NCBI RefSeq assembly: GCF_027706745.1
Contig: NZ_JAQFWP010000005.1
Coordinates: forward strand, 1-64,000
DNA from: Nocardiopsis suaedae
GTDB lineage: Bacteria; Actinomycetota; Actinomycetes; Streptosporangiales; Streptosporangiaceae
Length of the DNA: 64,000 bases
Direction of reading: 5' to 3'
The first letter of the stretch is position 1. Every line of letters starts with the position of its first letter. A model generated the notes under the pieces. It was not told where the DNA came from. It did no database searches and worked only from the letters and a program-made list of their open reading frames with translations. The translations under genes and the position numbers were made by a program. Of this stretch, positions 1 to 8,432 are shown one piece after another.

Positions 1-55
1 GCTCGCTGGGCTCATAACCCAGAGGTCGCAGGTTCAAATCCTGTCCCCGCTACCA
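1..55 (+). tRNA. tRNA-fMet (CAT), 3' part only
   Basis: The window opens inside a tRNA. The anticodon stem CTGGG/CCCAG with loop CTCATAA gives anticodon CAT. The three consecutive G:C pairs next to the loop are the hallmark of initiator tRNA. The T arm GCAGG-TTCAAAT-CCTGT follows, then the 3' acceptor strand and an encoded CCA ending at 55. The 5' acceptor and most of the D arm lie outside the window, so the mismatch at position 1:72 typical of initiators cannot be checked. Confidence 0.93.
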
Positions 56-60
56 CGGCG

Positions 61-92
61 AAGGGGCCCAGTACCGAGGTACTGGGCCCCTT
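61..92. terminator. Hairpin terminator behind the initiator tRNA
   Basis: A perfect 14-bp inverted repeat (AAGGGGCCCAGTAC and its complement) encloses a CGAG tetraloop. It sits 6 bp after the tRNA and faces the 3' end of the minus-strand ABC gene at 128, so it can stop transcription from both sides. Confidence 0.85.
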
Positions 93-127
93 CCGCGTTT
101 CCCGGGGAACCGCGGCGGGCGGGCGCC

Positions 128-817
128 TCACTCGGCCGGGCGCGTGCGCCCCTCCTCGATGGCGATCCTGCGGTCGGCGGCCGCGGCCACCGACGGCTCG
201 TGCGTGACGATGACGACCGCCGTGCCCCGGGTGCGGGCCTGCACCAGGAGCTGGTCCATGATCTGCTCGCTCGTGGCGCCGTCCAGGGCGCCCGTGGGCT
301 CGTCGGCGAGCACCATGGCGGGGTCCATGCTCAGCGCCCGCGCCAGGGCCACACGCTGCTGCTCACCGCCGGAGAGCTGGTGCGGCCGGGAGGTCACCCG
401 GTCCCGGAGCCCCACCGACTCCAGCAGCCTGCGGCCGTGCGCCCGGCGCCGGACGGCGGGCACCCCGCCCAGCACCATCGGCACGCACACGTTGGCCAGC
501 GCGGTGCGCCGCTCCAGCAGGTGGAAGGTCTGGAAGACGAACCCGACGCCGGTGTTGCGCAGCCGCGCCCGGCGGCCCTCGCCCAGCCGCGTCACGTCGA
601 CGCCGTCGAAGACGTGCTCACCCCCGTCGGCCCGGTCCAGCAGCCCGATCATGTTCAGCAGCGTGGACTTGCCCGAGCCCGACCGGCCGACGATCGCCAC
701 CACCTCGCCGCGGCCCACCTCCAGCGCGCAGTCGACCAGCACCGGCAGGCGCCGGCCGTCCACGCTGAAGGACTTGTGCAGGCCGCTGATGCGCAGCAGC
801 GGATCGGAAGCGCCCAT
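128..817 (-). CDS. ABC transporter ATP-binding protein (MacB/LolD type)
   Basis: This is a 229-residue ATPase for a three-part export system. It has Walker A GRSGSGKST at about residues 44-52, a Q-loop FVFQTFHLLERRTA, the signature LSGGEQQRVALARAL near 148, and Walker B VLADEPTGALD near 170. The length and the EPTGALD box fit the LolD/MacB lipoprotein and efflux subfamily. The ATG overlaps the stop of the upstream adaptor gene by four bases (ATGA), so the two are translationally coupled. It is the last gene of the order permease, adaptor, ATPase. The substrate cannot be read from the sequence; peptides, lipids or drugs are all possible. Confidence 0.92.
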   Translation of the reverse strand: MGASDPLLRISGLHKSFSVDGRRLPVLVDCALEVGRGEVVAIVGRSGSGKSTLLNMIGLLDRADGGEHVFDGVDVTRLGEGRRARLRNTGVGFVFQTFHLLERRTALANVCVPMVLGGVPAVRRRAHGRRLLESVGLRDRVTSRPHQLSGGEQQRVALARALSMDPAMVLADEPTGALDGATSEQIMDQLLVQARTRGTAVVIVTHEPSVAAAADRRIAIEEGRTRPAE

Positions 818-1860
818 CAGCCGACCTCCACCACGCCGCCCTCGGGCCCCTCGCCGCCCCCGCCGCCGGGAACGTCGAACTCCTCGGACAGCGGGACCGG
901 GTCGAGCACCTGCTCCCCCTCCTTCAGGCCCTCGGTGACCTCGATCATCTCGCCGTCGGTGATGCCGAGCACCACGTCGCGCTCCTCCTCGGCGCCGTCC
1001 GGCCCGACCACCACCACCTGGCCCTCCTCGCTGCCGCCGCGCACCGCGGTGGCCGGGACCAGCAGCGCCCCCTCGGAGGAACCGGTGGTGACCGAGACCT
1101 TGCCGGTGACCCCGGCGAACACCTTCATGTCGTCGGGCACCCGGCAGGTGAGCTGGGCGGTGGCCTCCCCGCCCCCGGAGTCGGAGCCGGGCATCATGAG
1201 CCCCTCGGGCCCTTCACCGCCCCCGTCGTCGGAGCCGGAGTCGGAGGAGGCGTCCTTGGCGCCCAGGGACATCAGCTCGCAGGTCTCGGCGGGCGGCCCC
1301 TTGTCGATCTTGAGGGTGATCTCCTCGGGGTCGTCGTAGAAGCGGTACAGGTCGTTGGGCGGGATCTCGGCGACCGCGCGGTACCGGCCCCCGCTGATGG
1401 AGGCGACGGCGCCGCCCGGCTCCACCGGGTCCCCGGCCTCCAGGTCGCCCAGGCCGGTGACCTTCCCGTCGACCGGTGCGGTGAGGTTCACCTCGCGCGT
1501 CCGCGGTCCGTCCCCGCCGTCGGCGTCCTCGCCGCCGCCGGGCGGGGCCTCGACGGGGGCGCGCACGGTGACGATCGGCGCGCCCTGCTCCACCTCCTGG
1601 CCCTCGCCGACCCACACGCGGGTGACCGTGCCCCCGCGCTTGGCGACGACCTCCTTGGCGGGGTCCTCCTCGACGACGGCGTCCAGCACCACCGTGTCGG
1701 TGATGTCGCCGACCTCGACCGGGTAGGCGGAGGCCGCGGAGAGCGCGTCACCCCCGCCGGGCTCCTCCGGAGGGGGGTCGCCGCCCCACAGGGCCCACGC
1801 CCCGCCCGCGCCGCCGACCAGCACGACGGCGACCGCCGCGACGATGATCCATTTCCTCAC
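817..1860 (-). CDS. HlyD/MacA-like membrane fusion (adaptor) protein
   Basis: The 347-residue protein starts with a basic stretch and one membrane segment (about residues 5-24), then an extracytoplasmic part. A biotinyl-lipoyl-like region around 70-140 contains GEGQEVEQGAPIVTV. A Gly/Glu/Asp-rich insert lies at about 205-230, and a beta-barrel/RND-MFP-like C-terminus contains GVTGKVSV and LVPATAV. Such adaptors link an ABC permease to the cell exterior. In Gram-positives they pair with MacB-type permeases without an outer membrane channel. The GTG start has GAGGAG 8 bp upstream. It lies 58 bp after the permease gene and overlaps the ATPase gene by four bases. Confidence 0.88.
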   Translation of the reverse strand: MRKWIIVAAVAVVLVGGAGGAWALWGGDPPPEEPGGGDALSAASAYPVEVGDITDTVVLDAVVEEDPAKEVVAKRGGTVTRVWVGEGQEVEQGAPIVTVRAPVEAPPGGGEDADGGDGPRTREVNLTAPVDGKVTGLGDLEAGDPVEPGGAVASISGGRYRAVAEIPPNDLYRFYDDPEEITLKIDKGPPAETCELMSLGAKDASSDSGSDDGGGEGPEGLMMPGSDSGGGEATAQLTCRVPDDMKVFAGVTGKVSVTTGSSEGALLVPATAVRGGSEEGQVVVVGPDGAEEERDVVLGITDGEMIEVTEGLKEGEQVLDPVPLSEEFDVPGGGGGEGPEGGVVEVG

Positions 1861-1918
1861 GTGATCCGCTCCTCTTCGCGCGGCCTTCGGCCCGGCCGCT
1901 CGTCACTCCGGTCGACCG

Positions 1919-3148
1919 TCATTCCCGCAGGCCCGCCACGACGGAGATGCGCAGCGCCCGCCAGGCCGGGATGATCCCCGCGAGCAGGCCCACCCCGGCC
2001 GCGCTCCCCAGCCCCACCAGCACCCCGGAGAGCGGGACGGTGATCACCACCCCCTCGGGCAGCCGGTCGGCGAGCAGGGAGTGGGCGACCCCGGCGGCGC
2101 CGTAGCACAGTGCCAGCGCGACCACCCCGGCGACCAGGGCCACCACCACCGCCTCGGCGACCACCACGACGAACATGGACAGCCGGTCGGCGCCCATCGC
2201 GCGGTAGACGGCGAGTTCGCGGCGGCGCTCGCGGACCGTCACCAGGCCCACGTTGAGCACGCCGAGCAGGCCGGTGGTCAGGGTGATGGCGGCGATGCCC
2301 AGCAGCCCCAGCGACAGGTAGCCCATGGCCTCGTCGATCGCCGCGGCGTCGTCCATCCGGTAGACCTCGATGGTGTGCGCGCCGGCGCCGGGCGCCCACC
2401 GCCAGGCGGCACCGGCCAGCCGCTCCTTGAACCCCTCCGGGTCGTCCTCTCCGGGCGGGACCCGGACCGCGTACCGGAGGCCGCCCATCATCCCCGCGGC
2501 CTCGGAGGCGCCCTCGGGGAAGGCCATCTCCTCGGAGGCGGGGGAGTTGAGCAGGTAGGCGGTGCCGCCCTCGCCGCCGAAGGAGTCCATGGCGGTGGCC
2601 TCCACGACCCCGACCACCCGTACGTCCCGCCACGCGCGGCTGCCGATCTGCAGGCCCTCGAACCCGCCGTCGGCCTCCAGCTTCGCGGCCAGCTCGTCGG
2701 TGAGCACCACGACCGGGGCGAGCGACCCGGTGTCGCCCTCCTCGAACCACCGGCCCTCGGTGAGGTTCATCCGCCGGATGTCGTCCAGGTCGGGGTCGGT
2801 GACGGTGAACTGCACGCCCGGGACCTCCTGGTCCCCCTGGCGCATCCGGATGCCGGACTGGGGGGTGAAGTTCATCGCGGCGGCCTGCCCCCCGGCGCGC
2901 AGCAGGTCCTCCTTCAGGGCGGCGGGGTCGTCGACCGGGGGGAGGTTGACGTCGTAGGTGGCGGCGACGCCCCAGTTGGCCTCGGAGTAGGCGACCGCGT
3001 AGCGCTCGCCGACGTGCCCGGCGGTGACCACGGTGATCAGGGCGGCGACGCCGACGACGATTCCGGCGCAGGACAGGATGGTCCGCGAGACGTTGGCCCG
3101 GGAACCGGCGAAGGCCAGGACGAGGCCCGAGGTGAGTGAGCGCAGCAA
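1919..3148 (-). CDS. ABC transporter permease (MacB/FtsX family)
   Basis: This 409-residue integral membrane protein has the FtsX/MacB layout: one N-terminal membrane helix (AGIVVGVAALITVVTAG), a large extracytoplasmic domain of about 220 residues, and three C-terminal helices with the short motif RRRELAVYRAMGA before the second of them. The start is TTG at 3148, with an AGGAAGG ribosome site about 10 bp upstream; no ATG or GTG gives a better N-terminus. It is the first gene of the three-gene export operon, so its promoter should lie in the stretch above 3160. Confidence 0.9.
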   Translation of the reverse strand: MLRSLTSGLVLAFAGSRANVSRTILSCAGIVVGVAALITVVTAGHVGERYAVAYSEANWGVAATYDVNLPPVDDPAALKEDLLRAGGQAAAMNFTPQSGIRMRQGDQEVPGVQFTVTDPDLDDIRRMNLTEGRWFEEGDTGSLAPVVVLTDELAAKLEADGGFEGLQIGSRAWRDVRVVGVVEATAMDSFGGEGGTAYLLNSPASEEMAFPEGASEAAGMMGGLRYAVRVPPGEDDPEGFKERLAGAAWRWAPGAGAHTIEVYRMDDAAAIDEAMGYLSLGLLGIAAITLTTGLLGVLNVGLVTVRERRRELAVYRAMGADRLSMFVVVVAEAVVVALVAGVVALALCYGAAGVAHSLLADRLPEGVVITVPLSGVLVGLGSAAGVGLLAGIIPAWRALRISVVAGLRE

Positions 3149-3449
3149 GCCGGCGGCCCTTCCTCGGCGGGGTCGGGGACGGGGTGGACCCGGAGGGGCC
3201 CGACGACATCATCGCGGAGGGAGGGTGCGGCGGTTCCCCGCTGTGGCACGGGATTCGGGCGGGTCTTTCGGACGGTCCGGATCGGCGCGGCGGTGGGCCC
3301 CGCCCCGAGCGCGCCGGGGGGACCGGCGCGGCCTGCGCCGACGCGTCCGCGGCGGCGCGGGGGCGGGGACGGAGGGCGGCACGGGGGCACCGCCCCGGAA
3401 GGGCCGCGGAGTGGCCGGATCCGGCCGAGCGGAGAGGGGGACGGCTTGG
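3149..3449. other. Leader of the export operon, no gene seen
   Basis: About 300 bp lie between the permease start and the split palindrome. The stretch is extremely GC-rich. It holds the AGGAAGG ribosome site of the permease, but I see no convincing -35/-10 pair and no open frame with a ribosome site. The open frames crossing it lack start signals. Confidence 0.5.
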
Positions 3450-3486
3450 CGGTGATCTCGACGGAAGTGCTGTCGAAATCGCGGGT

Positions 3487-3690
3487 GGTTTCCCGTGTTC
3501 AGTGCAACTTCAGTGCAACGTGTGCAGATGCGCTGGTCGCTAGGGGGAGCGTGGCCGGCCCCGGGGCCGTGGGACCGGGGCACGGCCAGGTGCTGGAGGA
3601 CATGGGGGGCCAGGGCGCGTCCCTGGCCGCCGTCGCCCGGGCCCGGCGCCCGGCCCGTAGCCGCACCCACCGCTTGACACCGCCGCGGGT
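3487..3690. mobile_element. Small insertion inside palindrome copy 1, flanked by CGCGGGT repeats
   Basis: The heptamer CGCGGGT occurs at 3480-3486 and again at 3684-3690, directly at the break in the palindrome. The 197 bp between them interrupt an otherwise intact 64-bp element. This is the layout of an insertion with a 7-bp target duplication. The ends (GGTTTCCC and ACACCGC) are not clear inverted repeats and there is no credible reading frame, so the type of element is unknown. A recombination event between short repeats is an alternative. Confidence 0.55.
3498..3519. repeat. Tandem 11-bp repeat TTCAGTGCAAC
   Basis: TTCAGTGCAAC occurs twice head to tail near the left end of the insertion. 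Read on the minus strand it gives two TTGCAC boxes 11 bp apart, each resembling a -35 hexamer. It could be a pair of protein-binding sites upstream of the export operon or part of the inserted element. Confidence 0.6.
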
Positions 3691-3734
3691 TCGGCAGCAC
3701 TTCCGTCGAGATCACCGCGGGAGCGGTCGTCGGG

Positions 3735-4277
3735 TCACTTCACGCGGAAGCCGTCGCAGGAGATGAACGCGCCGTCCTCGGCGGAGGACCAGACCACCGT
3801 GTAGGTGCCCTTCTCCGGGGCCGCTGCGCCGAAGTCGCCCGGGAACTCCAGTTCGGCCCAGGTATCGCCCGCGGCCCGGGCGTCGGCGCCGCCGAGGGCG
3901 CCGCCGGGCCCGGCGACCTCGGCGCGGACCGCCAGGTCGGCCCCGCCCTCGGCGTCGCGCAGGCCGATTGGCGCCGAATCCCCGTCGACGGGCTCGCGCG
4001 GGGCGGAGGTCTCCCACGCGCCGGGCAGGGCGGTCGACGCGCGCGGTTCGCACGCGGCGGAGCCGGGGGCGAAGCGCATCGCGGACGGGGCGGGCTCCGG
4101 GGCCGCCGAGGCCTCGGCGGCGCGGTCGGCGGCGATCCGGGCCTCCAGCCCGGCCGTGTCGGGGCGGGGCGTTCCGCACCCGGCGGCGGCCAGGGCGCAC
4201 GCCGCGGCCAGGGCGGCCGCCGCCGCGGGCCGGTGTGCGCGGCGGTCGGGGCGGGCGTCACGGTGATCTGCGGGCAC
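3735..4277 (-). CDS. Putative secreted lipoprotein, unknown function
   Basis: The 180-residue protein starts at GTG 4277. It has a basic N-terminus, an alanine-rich hydrophobic stretch and a lipobox ALAAAGC at about residues 30-36, predicting lipidation and outer-face anchoring. The mature part holds a coil-like segment (LEARIAADRAAEASA) and then a beta-rich domain ending in TYTVVWSSAEDGAFISCDGFRVK, with three further cysteines or fewer. No family was recognised. There is no good ribosome site; TAGATT seven bases before the GTG could be a -10 box of a nearly leaderless transcript. Longer in-frame starts would bury the signal peptide, so this start is preferred. Confidence 0.65.
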   Translation of the reverse strand: MPADHRDARPDRRAHRPAAAAALAAACALAAAGCGTPRPDTAGLEARIAADRAAEASAAPEPAPSAMRFAPGSAACEPRASTALPGAWETSAPREPVDGDSAPIGLRDAEGGADLAVRAEVAGPGGALGGADARAAGDTWAELEFPGDFGAAAPEKGTYTVVWSSAEDGAFISCDGFRVK

Positions 4278-4372
4278 GGACCGAAATCTACTACGGAGAG
4301 TGACCGTATGATCGCGATCCGCTGAATCGGTGGGCGCGGCCGGGCCACGGCCCGACCGGGGGCCGGTCCGGC

Positions 4373-5179
4373 TCAGACCGGGCGGACCGGCGTCGGCCCC
4401 CCGTTCAGCCACGTCAGCACGCGGTCGTGCAGGGCGCCGTTGGTGCACACCAGGGCGCCCCCGTCGGTGAAGTTCTGCCCGCGCAGGTCGGTGGCGCGGC
4501 CCCCGGCCTCCTCCAGCAGGACCGGCAGCGGCGCGGCGTCCCACAGCGACAGCTCCGGTTCGGCGGCGATGTCCACCGCGCCCTCGGCGACCATCACGTG
4601 CGACCAGAAGTCGCCGTAGGCGCGGGTGCGCCACACCGAGCGGGTCAGGCCCAGGAACGCCTCCAGGCGCCCGTGCTCCTCCCATTCGGCCGTGTCGGAG
4701 AAGGAGAGCGAGGCGTCATCCAGCTCGGAGACCTTCGACACCCAGCAGCGGGTCGCCTTGGTCAGGCTGCGCCCGTTCCAGGTGCCGCCGCCGAGCGTGG
4801 CCCACCACCGGCGGAACAGCGCCGGGGCCGAGATCAGGCCGACCACCGGGCGGTCGTGCTCCAGGAGCGCGATCATCGTCGCCCACACGGGGACGCCGCG
4901 CACGTAGTTCTTCGTGCCGTCGATGGGGTCGATCACCCACACGCGGTGGCTGTTGCCGGTCTTCCCGTACTCCTCGCCCACGACCGCGTCGCGCGGGCGC
5001 GCGCGGGACAGGACGCTGCGGACCGTCTCCTCCACCGCGCGGTCGGCCTCGGTCACGGGGGTCAGGTCCGGCTTGGTCTCCACCTGCAGATCCAGGGAAC
5101 GGAAATGCTGCAGAGAGATGTCGTCGGCCGCGTCCGCCAGGACGTGGGCCAGACGCAGATCATCGTCAAAGGACGCCAT
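4373..5179 (-). CDS. hisN: Inositol-monophosphatase family protein, probable histidinol-phosphatase
   Basis: The 268-residue enzyme carries the metal-binding signatures of the IMPase fold: GEE at 68-70, DPIDGTKN at 84-91 and WDAAP at 213-217. The family hydrolyses small phosphomonoesters with Mg2+. The start motif MASFDDDLRLAHVLADAAD and the length fit the actinobacterial HisN histidinol-phosphatase, which replaces HisB in histidine synthesis; inositol phosphatase activity cannot be excluded. The ATG at 5179 was chosen over an upstream open frame that only mirrors the TetR gene. It is divergent from the TetR gene. A small inverted repeat CGGTA-ACGC-TACCG lies just before its start. Confidence 0.85.
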   Translation of the reverse strand: MASFDDDLRLAHVLADAADDISLQHFRSLDLQVETKPDLTPVTEADRAVEETVRSVLSRARPRDAVVGEEYGKTGNSHRVWVIDPIDGTKNYVRGVPVWATMIALLEHDRPVVGLISAPALFRRWWATLGGGTWNGRSLTKATRCWVSKVSELDDASLSFSDTAEWEEHGRLEAFLGLTRSVWRTRAYGDFWSHVMVAEGAVDIAAEPELSLWDAAPLPVLLEEAGGRATDLRGQNFTDGGALVCTNGALHDRVLTWLNGGPTPVRPV

Positions 5180-5304
5180 GGCCGGTAACGCTACCGTCCC
5201 CGCACGCCCCGCGGCAGTCCGGCACCCCCGCGCACGGAGGATCCGCGCCGCGGGGCGCGACCTGGGCCCCTCTTCCCGAGGGGCCGGGATGGCACCATGG
5301 CCCC

Positions 5305-5916
5305 ATGGCCTCCGAAGCATCCTTCCCCGCGGCGCCCCCGGCGGCGGGCGCCCCCCGACAGGGCGACGTCCGCGAGCGGCTGCTGGACGCCGCCTACGCA
5401 GCCGTGGTCGCGGGCGGGTGGACGCGCATGCGGATGGCCGACATCGCGGCGAACGCGGGCGTGTCCCGGCAGACGCTGTACAACGAGTTCGGGGCCAAGG
5501 AGGGGCTGCTGCAGGCGGTGGTCATCCGCGAGGCCGACCGCTTCCTGGACCGCACCGAGGCGATCGTCTCCGGCCACCCGGGCGACCCGGCCGAGGCGGT
5601 CCGCGAGGCGGCGCTGTGGACGCTGCGCGCCTCGGCGGAGAACCCGCTGGTGCGCGCGGTGATCACCGGCGAAGGGGAGCTGCTGCCGGTGCTGACCACC
5701 CGCTCCCGGCCGCTGCACCTGGCGCTGCAGGAGCGGATGAACGCCTACCTGCGCCGCCACCACCCGCGCCTGGGGGAGCGGGGCGAGGTGCTGGTGGAGG
5801 TCTCCGCCCGGCTCATGGTCTCCTACGTGGTGTCGCCGACCGACCCCGAGGTGGCGGCGTCCCGCGTCGAGGCGGTGGCCCGCGCCCTGGCCGGTCCGGT
5901 GCGCGAGACCGCCTGA
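5305..5916 (+). CDS. TetR/AcrR family transcriptional regulator
   Basis: The 203-residue protein has an N-terminal three-helix DNA-binding domain at about residues 22-68, with the recognition-helix motif GVSRQTLYNEFGAKEGLL. An all-helical ligand/dimer domain follows. TetR proteins repress promoters and release on binding a small ligand. The ligand is not predictable here. It is divergent from hisN across 125 bp, so it could act on that intergenic region, or on the HAD gene downstream. The C-terminal part (SARLMVSYVVSPTDPEVAASRVEAVARAL) is a recurrent TetR form in actinomycetes. Confidence 0.9.
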   Translation: MASEASFPAAPPAAGAPRQGDVRERLLDAAYAAVVAGGWTRMRMADIAANAGVSRQTLYNEFGAKEGLLQAVVIREADRFLDRTEAIVSGHPGDPAEAVREAALWTLRASAENPLVRAVITGEGELLPVLTTRSRPLHLALQERMNAYLRRHHPRLGERGEVLVEVSARLMVSYVVSPTDPEVAASRVEAVARALAGPVRETA

Positions 5917-6095
5917 GACGACGGCGACCGCCGGACGGGCGGGACGCCGGCCGGGGCGCTGACCGGGTCGGATCGAGATCCCGAGGACGCGCCCCCCGAC
6001 ACCGGCCGGCCCCGGCCCTCCGACGGCCCTTCGGCGGTCCCGCAAGGGCGGAGCGGCGGTTTCCTTTTTCTCCCCTTCGGGATGAGACTGGCAGG

Positions 6096-6812
6096 GTGAG
6101 CGAAACGACGACCGCGCCGCCGCCCCGCCCCGCGGCGCCCGCACTCCTGTTCGACCTCGACGGCACCCTCATCGACAGCGTGTACCAGCACGTCATCGCC
6201 TGGCGGAACGCGCTCGCCGAGGCCGGGATCGACCTGGCCGTCTGGCGCATCCACCGGCGCATCGGGATGAGCGGCGGGCTGTTCGTCAACGCCCTCATGC
6301 GGGAGACCGGCCTCAAGCTCACGGCCGAGCAGGTCGAGGAGGTGCAGCGGGCGCACGCCGAGGAGTACCTCAAACAGCGGGCGTCGGTGGTCCCCCTGCC
6401 CGGCGCGGTGGAACTGCTGCGCACCCTGACCGACCGGGGCATCCCCTGGGCCATCGCCACCAGCGGGCAGCGCCGCACCGCCGGGCACGCCCTGGAGCTC
6501 CTCGGGCTGCCCGAGGACACCGTCATGGTCACCCGCGACCAGGTGCGGTTCGCCAAGCCCGACCCCGACCTGTTCCTGGCCGCCGCCGACCGGCTGGGCG
6601 CCGACCCGCGGCAGACCATGGTCGTCGGCGACAGCGTGTGGGACCTGCTGGCCGCCCGCCGCGCCGGGGCGCTCGGGGTGGGGCTGCTCTCCGGCGGGTA
6701 CGGCCGCGACGAACTGGAGCGCACCGGCGCCTACCGGGTCTACACCGACCCGGCCGACCTGCTGGCGCGCCTCGACGAGCTGGGTGTGCGATCGGGGGAC
6801 GAAGCGGTGTGA
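6096..6812 (+). CDS. HAD-superfamily phosphatase (beta-phosphoglucomutase/PGP-like)
   Basis: The 238-residue protein shows all HAD motifs: DLDGT with nucleophile D20 and acid D22, the serine motif IATSGQ near 127, the KPDPD lysine motif near 150 and GDSVWD near 170. A helical cap domain (residues about 35-95) places it among phosphoglycolate phosphatase and beta-phosphoglucomutase relatives. Substrates are usually small phosphate esters. GTG 6096 is the first start consistent with the MSETTT... N-terminus; the ribosome site (GGATGAGA/GGCAGG) is weak. It lies 180 bp after the TetR gene in the same direction. Confidence 0.88.
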   Translation: MSETTTAPPPRPAAPALLFDLDGTLIDSVYQHVIAWRNALAEAGIDLAVWRIHRRIGMSGGLFVNALMRETGLKLTAEQVEEVQRAHAEEYLKQRASVVPLPGAVELLRTLTDRGIPWAIATSGQRRTAGHALELLGLPEDTVMVTRDQVRFAKPDPDLFLAAADRLGADPRQTMVVGDSVWDLLAARRAGALGVGLLSGGYGRDELERTGAYRVYTDPADLLARLDELGVRSGDEAV

Positions 6813-6877
6813 CGGGCGGCGGCGGGCGACCGGAAAAGCGGGTGACGTCCCGCGCGGCCTCTGCTTGCATGGGGGCC

Positions 6878-7426
6878 ATGTCCGACCCTGACGCACTCCG
6901 CCTGCTCGGGCTCCTCAGCGCCCCGGACCGGCTGCGCGCGCTGTCGGCGCTCGTGCTCGGCGCCCGCACGGGGGAGGAGGTCGCCGACCGCACCGGGATG
7001 CCGGCCAGGGACGCGCTGGCGGCCCTGGAGAGGCTGGAGCGCGGCGGCGTCGCCGTGCGCGAGGAGGGCGGGTGGCTGCCCCGGCCCGAGGCGCTGCGCG
7101 AGGCGGTGGCCCGTGCGGCCGAGTCCCGCGCCGAGGACCCGGCGCCCGAGGGCGCGGGCCGCGAGGAGGCCAAGGTGCTGCGGTCGTTCCTGCGGGAGGG
7201 CCGCATCGTGGCGCTTCCGGTGCAGCGGGCGAAGCGGTTGGTGGTCCTGGACCACGTGGCCCGCGCGTTCGAGCCCGGGGTGCGCTACAGCGAGCCCGAG
7301 GTGAACGCGGTGCTGCGGGCGTTCCACTCCGACCACGCGTCCCTGCGCCGGGCCCTGGTCGACGAGGGCTTCCTGGACCGAGACAGCGCCCGCTACTGGA
7401 GGTGCGGGGGCACCGTGGACGTGTGA
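6878..7426 (+). CDS. DUF2087-type protein with N-terminal winged helix
   Basis: The 182-residue protein has an ArsR-like helix-turn-helix region at about residues 1-62 (ALRLLGLLSAPDRLRALSAL ... ALAALERLERGGV). After a linker comes a DUF2087-like C-terminal half with KVLRSFLREGRIVALPVQRAKRLVVLDHVA and YSEPEVNAVLRAFHSDHASLRRALVDEGFL. DUF2087 domains often occur in transcription regulators and are thought to bind nucleic acid, but the function is not established. ATG 6878 (GGGGG upstream) is preferred; an in-frame ATG at 6869 would add three residues. Confidence 0.8.
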   Translation: MSDPDALRLLGLLSAPDRLRALSALVLGARTGEEVADRTGMPARDALAALERLERGGVAVREEGGWLPRPEALREAVARAAESRAEDPAPEGAGREEAKVLRSFLREGRIVALPVQRAKRLVVLDHVARAFEPGVRYSEPEVNAVLRAFHSDHASLRRALVDEGFLDRDSARYWRCGGTVDV

Positions 7427-7442
7427 GGCGGGGCCGCGGGGG

Positions 7443-8432
7443 TCAGGCCCCCTCCTCGCCCGTCCTGCTGGCCAGCAGGCGGCGCAGGGACGCGACGCGC
7501 TGCTCCGACAGCCTCCCGCCGGCCGCCCACAGGTCCAGGGCGCACCCTTCGGCCTCGCCGGTGTGCGGGCACCCCGGCGGGCACTCGGCGACGGCCTCCT
7601 CCAGGTCGGGGAAGCCCGCCACCACGTCGTCCGGGTCGATGTGCGCCAGCCCGAAGCTGCGCACGCCCGGGGTGTCGATGATCCAGCCGCCCCGGTAGGG
7701 CAGCGCCACCGCCGACGTCGAGGTGTGGCGGCCGCGGCCGGTGACCGGGTTGACGTGGCCCACCGCCCGCTCGGCCTCCGGGACCAGCCGGTTGACCAGC
7801 GTCGACTTGCCCACGCCGGAGGAGCCCACGAGCACGCTGGCGCGGTCGGTGAGGAGGGCCTCCAGGTCGGACAGGTCGCCCTCGTGCTCGGTGACCACGT
7901 GGCGCAGGCCCAGCGAGGCGTAGTCGTCCAGCAGGCCGCCGGGTCGGGCCAGGTCGGACTTGGTCAGGCACAGCAGCGGGTCGAGCCCGGCGTCGTAGGC
8001 GGCGACCAGGCAGCGGTCGATCAGCCGCGGCTGCGGGCCGGGGTCGGCGAGCGAGCAGACCACCACCAGCTGGTCGGCGTTGGCCACGATCACCCGCTCC
8101 ACCGGGTCGGTGTCGTCGGCGGTGCGGCGCAGGACGGAGGTGCGGCCCTCCACCCGCACCACGCGGGCCAGCGTGTCGGGGGTTCCGGACACGTCGCCGA
8201 CCAGGGCCACCCGGTCGCCCACCACGATGCTGCCGCGGCCCAGCTCGCGGGCCTTCATCGCGGTGACCTCGCGGCCGTCGACCAGGCAGCGGTAGCGGCC
8301 CCGGTCCACGGCCGTCACCATCGCCGAGCGGGCGTCCTCGTGCTTGGGGCGTTTGCGGGTGCGGGGGCGCGATCCCCCCCGCGCGCGGACGCGGACGTCG
8401 TCCTCGTCCAGGTGGCGGCCGCCGCCCCTCAC
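7443..8432 (-). CDS. rsgA: Ribosome small subunit-dependent GTPase A
   Basis: The 329-residue protein is a circularly permuted GTPase. The G4 motif TKSD (157-160) precedes G1 GSSGVGKS (203-210) and G3 DTPG (253-256). An N-terminal OB-fold (about 38-100) and a C-terminal zinc finger with C284, C288, H290 and C297 complete the RsgA architecture. RsgA checks late maturation of the 30S subunit. The GTG start overlaps the aroA stop as GTGA, so the two genes form a coupled pair. An unusually Arg/Asp-rich N-terminal extension of about 35 residues precedes the OB-fold, as in other actinomycete RsgA proteins. Confidence 0.95.
   Translation of the reverse strand: MRGGGRHLDEDDVRVRARGGSRPRTRKRPKHEDARSAMVTAVDRGRYRCLVDGREVTAMKARELGRGSIVVGDRVALVGDVSGTPDTLARVVRVEGRTSVLRRTADDTDPVERVIVANADQLVVVCSLADPGPQPRLIDRCLVAAYDAGLDPLLCLTKSDLARPGGLLDDYASLGLRHVVTEHEGDLSDLEALLTDRASVLVGSSGVGKSTLVNRLVPEAERAVGHVNPVTGRGRHTSTSAVALPYRGGWIIDTPGVRSFGLAHIDPDDVVAGFPDLEEAVAECPPGCPHTGEAEGCALDLWAAGGRLSEQRVASLRRLLASRTGEEGA

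Larger units (their letters stand above)
3450..3717. repeat. 64-bp palindrome family, copy 1, split by an insertion
   Basis: The left arm (3450-3475, begins CGGTGATCTCGACGG) and right arm (3692-3717) are inverted copies matching at 25 of 26 positions, but about 216 bp apart. Removing 3487-3690 joins the two parts into a 64-bp palindrome of exactly the length of the intact copies at 38927 and 61024. It lies between the start of the export operon and the end of the lipoprotein gene. Confidence 0.85.
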
